Source: Liolophura sinensis (taxonomy: Eukaryota > Mollusca > Polyplacophora > Chitonida > Chitonidae). From it: DNA of 64,000 nt. Made by a program: the position numbers and the translations under genes. The DNA lies in assembly GCF_032854445.1 (NCBI RefSeq), contig NC_088296.1, forward strand, positions 6,625,435-6,689,434. The letters are read 5' to 3'. Shown piece after piece: positions 1-11,130 of this stretch. Under the pieces are notes generated by a model. That model made no database searches. It was not told where the DNA came from and saw only the letters and a list, made by a program, of their open reading frames with translations. Each line of letters begins with the position of its first letter. The stretch's first letter is position 1.

Positions 1-1120
1 AGGCCTTGGTGAAGGGTTGTAATACTAAAGGGATTTAAAATGGCTTTTCAGACAAATTATGCAATGCATTGTGAAGAGATAGAATGTACTTCTGGCTGCA
101 TGCAAGACGAACGAGATGTGTATTGATCCTTGAAAGATGTGGTTTTGTCTGTTTGCCTTCCTACTGGAAAACAATGAGATTCATATCTTATGACATTTAT
201 TGGCCTCTGAAATGTAATTTTTGAGCGAAATTTTAGGTCAATATACGGTATATGGTATTTAATGATCTCCGCCGTCTCTCGAGTTTATCGTTCAACACTA
301 TCACTGTAAGGAAATCAACCTACGGCATAATTTGGTTTTTACTTGAAAGAGAAAAGAATTTGATGACTTGAGAAAAGCATTTATCCCTCTGTTAGAACGG
401 TGATATATTCTCTTATGAGGCCCTATTTTCTAGCAGCGTCCCGTTTTACACCCAAATTTAGTGTCGGGAATTATATTGCTCCACTATAATATTCATATAA
501 TTACATGACCGCGGGGAAAACAGAGATATTTTTTTATATCCAGCGCGGAGTTTGGTCTGACGACTATCGCAGCTTATGGGCTCCTGTTTTGTGCCCACCT
601 TCGCAACACGCAACCTCAGCGCTGTACATCCCATCATGCTGATGTTCTTTGCTCGACATATGCCAATATGGTATGGCAACACATCCTCTTGCTGGTTATT
701 GTTCGTTTTCCCCCAAAGCTATGTGTCTGTTGCTCGTTTCATGCAGAAAATTGGAATAAAAACATGAACTCCAATCGATCCTGTGAAATGAGCTCCCAAA
801 CACATGTCGAACAATTTTCTCTGCTGCACTTTTTTTTCTTTTTTTTAAAGCCTGGATGGCATTCTGTATGTACATATTGCTGCAAGTCTCGCGAGGCTTT
901 TCCGTTTGGTTTTGTTAATATGGGTAATTTTTTTTTCTGACGATCGTTCCTTTGATTTAACGTATAATTTTTCGATCTGATTGAGGTGGCTAAATTTCAT
1001 TCACCCTGCAACTATATCAGGCCTTTAAGCAATGAAGTTGAGTGTTCAAATGCAGCTCTCGCCTCTTCGGTTGCGGTTTTTTGTCAAGTGCGGTGTATGA
1101 CTCTTCGTGGAGTCACTCTA
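1..1120. other. No gene or repeat seen
   Basis: AT-rich unique-looking sequence with short T runs. Small open frames (up to 90 codons) lack splice or start support. 1531-2185 is similar. Confidence 0.6.
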
Positions 1121-1222
1121 TTTCCTCCACCCCTAAATCTGACCGCCATCTTACATAGGTGAAAAACATTTCAGTACTGGGTTAAAAAACAACAACAACA
1201 ACAAAATTAAATAAATAAACAA
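1121..1222 (+). mobile_element. Fragment of SINE family A (3' end)
   Basis: ATCTGACCGCCATCTTACAT...GTGAAAAA resembles the family's ...GCCGCCGTCGTATAAGTGAAATATTC end and is followed by an A-rich AAC/AAAT tail. Confidence 0.4.
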
Positions 1223-1384
1223 TTCTTAGCGTATGGTACTACCACAGCAATGTCAAAAGGCAAATATAGCTTGTTTCATCATTTATTTGTCTTGTATGTT
1301 CAGTGTGCAGAGACCACAAAACAAATCGAAGGATTCTCATAGACGCCAAGCCTTCAAAGGTCTGAATATGTGAGATGACGCTTT

Positions 1385-1530
1385 CGCTGAGTGGCCAAGT
1401 CCCTAAATGGCCGACTATTTGTTGAATATGGAGGTTGCGAGTTCCAATCCCGTTCTTGTTGGTGGTTTCTCAAGTACAAACCCCTGTGATTTTCTTCGAA
1501 ATACTCTTAAATACAAGAAAAACATCAATC
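1385..1530 (+). mobile_element. Highly diverged SINE-like element
   Basis: A tRNA-like head (GAGTGGCCAAG..., box-B-like GCGAGTTCCAATCCCG) is followed by GAAATACTCTTAAATACAAG and ACATCAATCAAAT, which match the 3' end of family A. Confidence 0.4.
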
Positions 1531-2185
1531 AAATATGTATCTGATTACGGAGGACAGCCCCAATTTTTTTATGTTTATTTATTTATTTGTTAGGTGTTGT
1601 ATGCAGTGCTCACCTTATAGTACGTGTTGGATTTTCAGCTACATAATTTTTTTGGCGAAAAAAGCTATGTTACTGTTTTGTAAATTGTGCTATATATGGT
1701 AAAAGCCTGCATGAGGCATATACTACATTTATCTAGAGCTGAGGCTTACATGGTTTTTCACCTTTTCAGGCTCCAGTATCGCAAGTGTGGTGTTACGCCA
1801 TAATCTTTCAATCATTTAATCATTCTTGTTCGTATTTGTGACAGGCTAATTCTGGCATGTTCGTGACAACCTCTTAAGTAGAGAACAGAATAAAGCCGGT
1901 AGCATGCACATCAGGGGTGTCCCTGCTGGCGTTTACTTCGCAACCGTGTCAGGAACAGCGCGTGAGTTCTCCCCAGAGGGTTGTTCCGGTCTAACGCGTC
2001 ACACTGGGCCCAGCGTTAATATCGTGTATGACAGCCGACATCCTGGTCTTATATTGATTTAATACACCAGTATCGGAAGCCGTGGGAATTATCTCGAGCT
2101 GCAGTTGTCAGAGAGAGACGAAAAACAAAAGCTGCACATTCTAAATGAAGTGTCTTTAATGTGACACCGTATAAAAGACTTATGC

Positions 2186-2300
2186 ACGGAGAGTAAAACC
2201 AGAGCAGTGTGAAAGTTGGCAAATGGTCACACGCACATAGCAGGTGAAGCTCGGCCTCAATTTATCGAAGTTAGGATTTGACTCTTAACTGTTCAAAAAC
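2186..2300 (-). repeat. Dispersed repeat family C, copy 1
   Basis: The reverse complement reads AACAGTTAAGAG..., then GAGGCCGAGCTTCACC, TGTGACCATTTGCCAA and CTGCTCTGGTTTTACTCTC, the same order as at 20590-20936. Confidence 0.6.
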
Positions 2301-2510
2301 AACGGCTTCAAGAAACAAGGGCGAAAACAGAAGAGGTACAAAAAAATGTTAATTGCAATTTATTAGACGTCACTGGTGTATAATTATCATCAATGATATG
2401 CTGTCGCCAGATTTAAAACACAAGCACACGAAAACAATGTAACAGATCGATGATCGGAAAGGAATCTCGTGTAAAATCGTTTGTTATCAGGAAGTTTGAT
2501 TTTGATTTAA

Positions 2511-2757
2511 TTTGATTGGTGTTCTACACCATGCTCAAGAATATTTCACTTATACGACGGTGGAAAGCGTAATGATGGGAGGAAAACGGGCAGGGCCCTG
2601 GGGGAAACCCACGACCAACAGCAAGTTGCTGCAGACCTTCCCACGAACGGCCTGAGGGGACTGTCGTGAACTTGCTGTGACCGCATTGGCGAGAGGCTCC
2701 TCGGTCATTGCGCCGTGCTGGCACGCCAACCACTCGGCCACGGAAGTCCCTGCCACG
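2511..2757 (-). mobile_element. tRNA-derived SINE, family A, nearly complete
   Basis: Minus orientation. The reverse complement shows the tRNA-like head (GGCCGAGTGG), a box-B-like GTTCACGACAG, the conserved body (GGGTTTCCCCCAGGGCCCTG) and CACCAATCAAATTAAATC. Confidence 0.85.
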
Positions 2758-4369
2758 TGATGAGTATGGGTGTTTACTTCCTGGCTCTTGGAGGTTTCTT
2801 CCATTTATTAGATCCGAGGCCAATTCCACAAGGCTGGTGTGTCTTTTAATTCAAAATTTCAAACCCGTTTTGACGTATATTGGTGGATCTTGGGAGCTGA
2901 AACTGGATAGGCTGAGAAAGCGTGTAGTTAAGGCAAAGATGTCGCAGTTTCAAGGTTTTTCGCAATGCTCTATGCATTATTGTTTTTTGACTTTTGTGTC
3001 AAAATTGTCTTCGTGGATTCAGCGCCCGAACTCTTGAAGCAAACAAAGTTAAATACTTGATAGATAAATAAATAGATGGAACGGTTTTACAAAATTGTAT
3101 AGCGATGTGTTTAGCCTTGAATGCCATTTTACAGCTTTTAACTGCGATTTTGAGTTCTCCCACTTTAACATTTACGCTGAAACAACATTTGTTCATCACG
3201 AGCCTTGTCATCATGCAAAGGCACCTGTTCCTGATTCAGAAATCTTCGCACAGTTCTGACTGTTTTTGCCCTAGTCCCTTCTCTGTTGTCCGTTCATTTT
3301 GCTGTACGCGTCTCGTGCGCTCCTGTTCGCGGTCGATGTTAGTCATGCATATTCATGTATACATCATACAAGTGCGCTTATACGAAATAGTGTAACACCT
3401 TATTTGTAGTAAATGAGCAACCTAGGAATTCTGTTTCGTTCTATTACCCTATCGCTTTACATGATCCAGTCTTACCCTGAGCTGCCAATTTCCTAAACAG
3501 GTAATTTGACATACATCAACATACAAAAAGTCAATGTAACAGAGTCCAGACTCGAAGCCTTTTTGTGTTCTTTATTTATTTCATTTTTTTTTCAGAACTG
3601 ATTACTTTCACCGCTAAATTTAGCACATTTCCAAGTCAGCTCACAGCGGGCGCGTGCCCTTTTCGCAACAACGTGCAGTGTCACTCGTAGGAATATCCGT
3701 TAAACAGGTGGAAGTAACTCCAGGAGTTTAACACCGCCAGTGTGCCTGTTAATGGCCTATTTGCATACCTTAACGGATTGCCTGCTTAGTTTGATCAGTA
3801 TAGCTGCATGACTAATTGTCAATCTTTAAATCCTTTGTCAAAGCAAATACGTGTTCATTAAATCGACCTTTATCCTCCATGTAATGCATTCATGAAAAAC
3901 TTTTGATGCGCACCGCACCGTCCCTTACCATTCGATTCTACTCACCCGAGGAAGTTTCCGGAATTGTTTCCGATGGTTTCCGTTGCGTTCGGGACAGCGC
4001 TCGGAATTATGCGGACACGCCCGATTTAATTCCTGTGCAAAACAGCTGTTTATATTCCGTTGAAAATTAGCAATTACCTCTAATCGATCTTCACAGTCTG
4101 CACAGTTTGCCATCCTCTCCCCTCTCATTCATTCCCGTCCCCTGTGATTCAGCTGTGTTCCCGTGCGCACGTGTTCACGTTCGATATCGCTATTGCATAT
4201 TCATGAACTCACCAACCTCGATGTACGACGCCTTGTACAGATCATACACGGCATGTTTGTTCAGAGTAATAATACCGACCACAAAAGGCTCTCTTTTTTG
4301 CTATTAACACTTATCACATCTCGTAAACGAAATATATAGAAAACCGCGATTGTGACACTTCAGTAAACG
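2758..4369. other. Unassigned sequence
   Basis: No convincing exon, RNA gene or repeat. Short T runs and open frames near 100 codons on both strands look random. Confidence 0.55.
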
Positions 4370-4437
4370 CTCCCACCCATAAATCTAACAGCCATCATAT
4401 AAGTGGAAAACTCCTGAGAAAGGCGTTACGCACCATT
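4370..4437 (+). mobile_element. SINE family A 3' fragment
   Basis: CCCACCCATAAATCTAACAG CCATCATATAAGTGGAAAAC matches the last 70 bp of the family, followed by the expanded AAAT tail. Confidence 0.6.
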
Positions 4438-4441
4438 CAAA

Positions 4442-4488
<47 letters not shown>

Positions 4489-4490
4489 AT
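4438..4490. repeat. (AAAT)n microsatellite on a SINE tail
   Basis: About 13 AAAT repeats, an expansion of the AAATAAAT tail of the adjacent SINE fragment. Confidence 0.95.
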
Positions 4491-5573
4491 ATTCATGAAT
4501 CCAAGAGAGCACACAGATATATCTAGTTATACCATATCCCTTACCGTCTACAAACATACATGTTCAAATAACGTTCTACTGCAGTTACCAAATGCTGGGA
4601 TGATTTAAGTTATTCATTAGAAATCAGAGTATTGAAATTTTATCATGAAAAAGATTTGCCTAAAATATAACAAAACGTACGATTTTCTACATTTGCAATG
4701 AAATTAATTTTTTAGTTGTGAATGACATTTTTTTTTTAAAAATGACCTACTCTTTCTTAAAAGACAAAAACCCAGTGTAACATCTGAAGTTAAAGATCCA
4801 CTATTGTAGTGTTGCTTGTGACCCAAATAATAAGGATTTCCCGTCTCAAGCTCCCGGGTCCAATCTGTGCACTCTGAATTGTTTACCATTTTAATATTTC
4901 CTTCAACATTGCTAATTAGTAATTATAGAGCACTTACACAAGAAGCAATGTATCTTGCCCTCTCTTATTGCTTATTAATAATTAGTAAATCCGGAAGAAA
5001 AGATGAAATTGTATCAGTTAAATATAACGCCAGGTTTTGCTTATGGCTTTTGCTGTGCTCGGGCATTATTTTAATAATTTTCTCTATATACATATAGATA
5101 ACGTCTATCTTTGTTTTTGGGGAACGAATGTAAAATGTAGGCAAACGATTGTTGTTCTCGATAAGGTTTCGCTTGACATTTGATTGATGACCCTGTATAT
5201 CAGTTCTGTTTTATGAATCGACATTCTGTTTGCCACGGGTCGTGTTCGCAATAATAATGAACTGTTCCAAACGGCCACCATCATCCACTTTTGTCAGGAA
5301 CGCGTGATAAATAGGTCAAATTGTAAACTAGGCCAGTGTAAACTAGGTCAGGCGGTCGAATTTCAATGCATAATCAGAATCTCTCCAATTTCACTTGGCG
5401 TGTTTGTATTTCACTTCGGATGTCCTCTCTCGATCAATTTTACGTATTTAAAACAAGCTCTACCCTTTTATTTTATTGCTGTGGTTTACTTTTAAACAAG
5501 ATTTCGCTGTTTCACCAATAATCCAAGAGGTTGGAAAAGTTTCTGACAAAGGTCCGTTGTTCGCGCTATCTAT
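4491..5573. other. Unassigned sequence
   Basis: AT-rich. A small direct repeat (TGTAAACTAGG) lies near 5325. Nothing else supported. Confidence 0.55.
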
Positions 5574-5645
5574 CGTAAATCTGGCTGCCATCATACCATA
5601 TAAGTGAAAAATTCTTTAACGCCAATCAAACAGTCAATAAATCAA
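5574..5645 (+). mobile_element. SINE family A 3' fragment
   Basis: CTGGCTGCCATCATACCATA TAAGTGAAAAATTCTTTAAC and GCCAATCAAACAG match the family 3' end. Confidence 0.6.
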
Positions 5646-5769
5646 AAAGTCAATGACTATTGAGCCAAAACATCAAACCTTACAATGAAATTTCATTTTC
5701 CAGACATAAGCAGTAAATTGCAACACTACATATGTAAATACATTACTATCCGGCATTACCTTTTCTTAG

Positions 5770-5965
5770 GAGCCTCCTACCAACGCGGTTTATGTGAGTT
5801 CAATTTCAGCTCAAGGTGGCCATACGTGGAAGGTCTGTCAGCAACATACGGATGGTCGTGGGTTCCTCCAGACTGCCCTGTTTCTGGCCACCATAATACT
5901 AGGCGCCTTTGTGTAAGGGAAAATTCTTGAGTACCGCGTAAAACATCAATCAAATAGATAACTAC
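5770..5965 (+). mobile_element. SINE family A, 5'-truncated
   Basis: Box-B region onward (GTGAGTTCAATTTCAGCTCA), body GTCAGCAACATACGGATGGT, tail ACATCAATCAAATAGATAA. Confidence 0.8.
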
Positions 5966-6337
5966 ATAAAAACGTAAACTTTTCGTGCATTGTTTCTTTA
6001 CATTGAAAAGATCATGTATCTCGTTATGTTTATCATATTCATCATGCGATGAAATCCTGCAATCTCCTCATTACATGTTTTCAGATATACGCAGATGGAT
6101 CCAAATTTTAGATTATCCGGATGTTACGTGTCACGTGACATTTATGCGAGATTTGGAATAACTGAATTGCAAGGTAAGTTGCTATATGATTTTTTTAACA
6201 TAACTTACAAATGTCACTTCAAGTTATTTACTTACTTCGTTAAGAATCAGCAAACCGGAGAATTGTTCCTGCAACTACGCATATCTGTACGTGAAACGTT
6301 TCTCAGTAACATTACCCAGAGCATTCTGCATGGTTTC

Positions 6338-6421
6338 CTACGCCCCATAAAACTGACAGCCATGTAATAAGCGTTCCAGAGTGCGTGTATAGAGTTAAAC
6401 AATAATCAAATAAATAAATAT
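6338..6421 (+). mobile_element. SINE family A 3' fragment, diverged
   Basis: CGCCCCATAAAACTGACAGC CATGTAATAAGCG and ATAATCAAATAAATAAATAT match the 3' end. Confidence 0.45.
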
Positions 6422-6835
6422 ACGCCAGATTGAATGATGCAAATACGGTTAAACTCATCGGTTTGAAACATTGAAGTGTGCTTGTCGCTGTACATAAATG
6501 CGCCTAACCGCGCATGCGTGTAGAAGATATATGGTTGCCCTCCTTAATTCATCGTTTATTCAAGACCACTTTAATAAACGAAATCTCAATGTGCATTTTG
6601 AGTCTGGTACATTTACTGTAGGCCTATATGTCCGCCTCAGTGAAATATATAAGCATAGTTCAGTTCACATTCCGGCGTTGTCAACTGGCAAGGGAAGGAT
6701 AAGCTCTCCATCTGTTTGGAAGATCGGGAATGTGTATATAATAGTAACTTCATGTTAAGTATAGAGAGTTGATAGATTGTTAACATGGTTAAGCAGCTTG
6801 GATGAGACATACATCTTCACAACGCCCTTAAACAC

Positions 6836-6960
6836 CAATCAGTCAGTCAGTCAGTCAGTCAATCAGTCAGTCAGTCAGTCGGTCAGTCAGTCAGTCAGTC
6901 AGTCAGTCAGTCAGTCAGTCAGTCAGTCAGTCAGTCAGTCAGTCAGTCAGTCAATCAATC
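6836..6960. repeat. (CAGT)n microsatellite on a SINE-like tail
   Basis: About 30 CAGT repeats with a few ATCA variants at the ends, directly after AAACACCAATCA, which is the usual SINE 3' end in this window. Confidence 0.93.
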
Positions 6961-7671
6961 AATTAATCAATTAACCCATCAAATATATTTGATGGCGTAT
7001 CGGCGTACCAGTTAGCCAATCAATCAGCCAAACCTACCGCATTGCATGATATGATATTTCTCAGGGTCAGTGGAGAAAGCTGGATAATATGGATTGGGTG
7101 AAAATCAGCGCTGGTTGGACTCGAACAGGCCTTTCACACGTGCTGGCGTGCTAGCCCGATCAGTCACAACCCCCCCCCCCCCCCCCCATCCCGACTCAAG
7201 GATATTACGCACTAACTAAACATTTACCAGGCCCTGGGAAAGTGGGAAACTAACGATGGTGTAAAAACACTCAGGCACGAGGGGTAACCCTAAACCCTCA
7301 ATTAACGAAGCTCGTGACGGCCTCCATGACTAAGCCAATAATGACCGGTCACGTGACTGCAGTGGGCAATTACGCACGACAGTCATCATTAGTACACTTT
7401 CACCAAACTCAGATTAACCTATAGTTAAGTCCCCTTATGGTGACTTTACTCATTGTATTTGGACAATCTATAGCAAGATAATTTCACCGCCTCTTCCCAT
7501 GGCAAGTTCTTTTTATTTGTTTTCGGCTGATTTTTTTCTTCTACCAACCGATTATATTTTGTCAAGTGTCCACAAACGGATCTGAGTTGTTTATAACTCA
7601 AATTTAGTCAATCGTTATTTGTTAACAGGACATTATTTCATCTTATTTCATATATATATATATATCCCCTT

Positions 7672-7880
7672 CACAAAGGTCGGTTTAAAATGTGTAAAAG
7701 AAAATGGTAGTTTTCTGTTAACTTACTATTAAAAAAAAGTAATTATAGTTTACCTTTTAACACCAAGGTTCACACAAAAAGTATTTGTGTAACAAAAAAT
7801 GGCTGTTTTCTGCTCACTAACTATCGAAAATTGATAACGATTTGCTTTTTAACTATGAGCTTCTTATAAAAGTTCATTGT
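7672..7880. repeat. Diverged tandem duplication of about 104 bp
   Basis: Two blocks share GTGTAA.A.AAAATGG..GTTTTCTG, TA.CTA and TTT.CCTTTTAAC in the same order. Confidence 0.5.
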
Positions 7881-8264
7881 GTTTCCAGTTTAGCCAAAAG
7901 GTATAAATGGTTTTATAATATTACACGACAGAGTGTCGGATGATTTGGGTACATATATACATGGGTGAGCTATCATTAACAGAACGGCATCATGTGCATC
8001 ACCCGTACAGTATTAACGAGCCCGTGACTCACCCTGCATATTTTGTCAATTGCTAATTAACGTAATTAACATAGGAGCGCCGCCTAGCGTGCATTTATCC
8101 AGTAAGATTACCAGTTTAATGCCACAGCATATGCTGAAGGCAAATACGGTTGGATGTTTGACATTTATCAATATGACAACAAGGTAGGTTACGGGTAGGC
8201 CTATGCAGCGTGGCACGGCTCTAGCGCAATCTGGATATCTGTTATACGGCATTAAAAGCCGTCT

Positions 8265-8870
8265 ACACGGTACATGGACTTGGTAGAGCATGCCATCTAC
8301 ATGGTACATGTACATGATACAGCATGTCGTCTACACGATACATGTACATGGTACAGCATGTCGTCTACACGATACACGTACATGGTATAGCATGTCGTGT
8401 ACACGATACACGATACATGTACATGGTACAGCATGTCGTCTACACGATACTTGTACATCGTATAGCATGTCGTCTACATGGTACAGCATGTCGTCTACAC
8501 GATACATGTACAAGGTACAGCATGTCGTGTACACGATACATGTACATGGTACAGCACGTCGTCTACACAATACACGATACATGTACATGGTACAGCACTT
8601 CGTCTATATGGTACAGCATGTCGTCTATATGGTACAGCATGTCGTCTACATGGTACAGCATATTGTCTACACGGTACATGTACATGGCAGAGCATACCGT
8701 CTACATGGTACAGCATATCGTCTACATGATACATGTACATGGTACGGCATGCCGTCTACATGGTACATGTGTATGGTACAACATGTCGTCTACATGGTGC
8801 AACATGTCGTCTACATGGTACAACATGTCGTCTACACGACACATGCATATGGTACAGCATGTATAAATAA
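8265..8870. repeat. Minisatellite of alternating 34-bp and 21-bp units
   Basis: Repeats of GTCGTCTACACGATACATGT plus ACATGGTACAGCAT (34 bp), and a shorter 21-bp form lacking 13 bases. Units are rich in small palindromes such as GTACATGTAC. Both strands show open frames of 80-199 codons that are repeat artefacts. Confidence 0.92.
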
Positions 8871-9214
8871 TGAGTATACACGAATATAACCATCGTACAA
8901 GTGTGAATATTAACTATTTTCTGTGTATACATGCCATTATGGTATAATTAGTGTCACTATTGTTAGTATGGACAGCCTGGAAAAGTCTACACCTCAACAT
9001 TGCTTATCTCAGTATACGTTTTGGAGCCCAAAAAACTCAACATCATTTCACACAACGTTAATTGCATGGAAAACCAATGATGCGTCTAATTCATTACAAT
9101 TAGCAATACAGCATCTTTTTACCTAACTATGCTTGCGTGTGTGCTATTAAGATTTGCTGCTGTTTAAACTTTTCTTGATCATTTAGAATGAAAATCTAAC
9201 TGGGGTGGATTGGC

Positions 9215-9305
9215 AGGGGTCCATGTTTCGCTGGTTACGTGTAACCATTTGCCAATCATCACGCTGTCGTTGCTGCTCTGGTTTTGCTCTCTGTGCTGTA
9301 AGATT
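9215..9305 (+). repeat. Dispersed repeat family C, copy 2 (3' part)
   Basis: CGCTGGTTACGTGTAACCAT TTGCCAATCATCACGCTGTC GTTGCTGCTCTGGTTTTGCT matches family C. Confidence 0.65.
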
Positions 9306-9562
9306 TTCATTGCAACATGCACTGAGCGATGCATTGCGTCATTGATATAGAGCCATGTTGCAACCATATAAACGCATTCCTTAAACGATCGCAAAAAAAT
9401 CTGACTACACGTACGTATTAAAATAAGCTCCCAACATGATATATCCAGCCCTTACTTCACCTCTGTAGAAATCTATAGGATGGTGCATAGTTATGTCGTT
9501 GTTTCAAATATCTCTCCATTCATTCGTGACACAGTAATGCAGATTTTGCCTTATAAGGCAAT

Positions 9563-9832
9563 GATTTATTTATTTTATTTTTTTGATTGGTGTTTTACGT
9601 TGTACTCAAGAATACTTCACTTATACGACGGTGGCCAGCATTATGGTTGGAGGAAACCAGGCAGAGCCCTGGGAAACCCACAACCATCCGCAGGTTGCAG
9701 GCAGACCTTCCCATTTGTGGCTGGAAAGGAAGCCAGCATGAACCGGACTTGAACTCTCAGCGAGCGCATTGGTGAGATGCACCTGGGTCATTGCGCCGTG
9801 CTGGCGTGCTAACCACCTCGGCCACACAGCCC
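9563..9832 (-). mobile_element. SINE family A, full-length
   Basis: The reverse complement carries the tRNA-like head (GGCCGAGGTGGTTAGCACGC), box B (GAGTTCAAGTCC), the full body and the tail in AAATAAATAAA. Confidence 0.9.
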
Positions 9833-11026
9833 ACCTTCAAGGGAATAACATCGTCCCACTAATATCAACCAGTTTACACTTCATAAATATGCAAATAACA
9901 AATAATCGCTGATAGTGTGCGTTTGTCAGACCATTAAGCATGTAGTCAGATGTTCCTTGAAAATATGCTCAAGTATATTTTGTGTTAAGAAGCTTTTCCA
10001 ATGACAACATATATGGTTTATTTGAGATAGAAAGATTAGGGTATATACGGTAAATGACTTAACATTTTGCCCCAACTCTTGGCAAATTTTAGAGACAACA
10101 AATGTGATGAAATATTTCTTCTAGTGCTGAAATTTACATCATCACAGTAGGATATCATCCCCAGCCCTAACAAACCCCAAAACACCCCTCAAAGATCAAC
10201 AGAGCTCTGGGAATCAATGAAAAAGTACAACAGAAGTCATGGGCGAAATTTTAAATCGTTTACCTTATACGTTTCAAGTTGAACCGGTTTTCCAGGTCGA
10301 TAATTGGGAAGCATGGTAACACTACCGTATTCCTATACAGGGTTTTACATTACCGACAGAGGCATTTCGCTTCAGCGCTGGTGTTCGCCAGGGACCTCAG
10401 TTTTGCCCTGGGCTATTTAACAGGTTCTGCCGGTAACCGTGTCATACAGCAGTGTTGGACAAGCATAAAATATGCGGACGGGATGCCTCACTAGTGGACT
10501 ATACTTGTACAAGGGCCCGTGCATATAGTTAACATAATACATGGATATACTCGCAATGTACGACGTGTGTTCTTACTTGAAATGAATTTCTTGAGGTAAT
10601 GAATGAGATATGGAGTGATAATAAATATGGGTTCATTAGATGATGAGTCCAATAGACTGATTTCATTTAATGATTAATTGATTCATTCATTCACTCAATA
10701 ATAATAAATGTGCTGTTAAATCATTAAGAGCACATTTTTTTATTTCCTGAGAGGACGAATTAATTGGCTGTCAAGGGCGTCGGCTAGTGCAAACCAATCA
10801 AGTTAAGAGAGCGAGTTTTAATTATTTGTTTTCAGTTTAACCCAAGTTTCCATTTTTGGTACGCTGTTAAACAGGAAGCAAATGCATTTTTACAAAAGGG
10901 AAATGTGCTTTGACTGATATATCATGGTAGTAAATTGTTACAACTACCATGTTTTGGAGGTAAACCTCTCCTGAGATGAAAGTAGAAAAAGGCCAGTTTA
11001 GGGGATTATTTTATGAGTGAGTGCGT
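9833..11026. other. Unassigned sequence
   Basis: No exon-like or repetitive structure beyond short runs of ATTCATTCA near 10680. Confidence 0.55.
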
Positions 11027-11130
11027 CAACCAGTCGTTGCACTATCCCCTTCATGCTTAACTTTTCTTTTAAGGTTTTAGGTATGACTCGAGCCAGGATT
11101 GACCCTGGATCTACCGCTCGATTATTTTAT
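11027..11130 (-). mobile_element. SINE family B fragment
   Basis: GTCAACCAGTCGTTGCACTA TCCCCTTCATGCT and GAGCCAGGATTGACCCTGGA match the tRNA-proximal part of the elements at 52934 and 54704. Confidence 0.82.

Noticed and set aside
8290-8889. 199-codon frame plus overlapping frames on both strands
   Set aside because: Pure translation of the 34/21-bp minisatellite.
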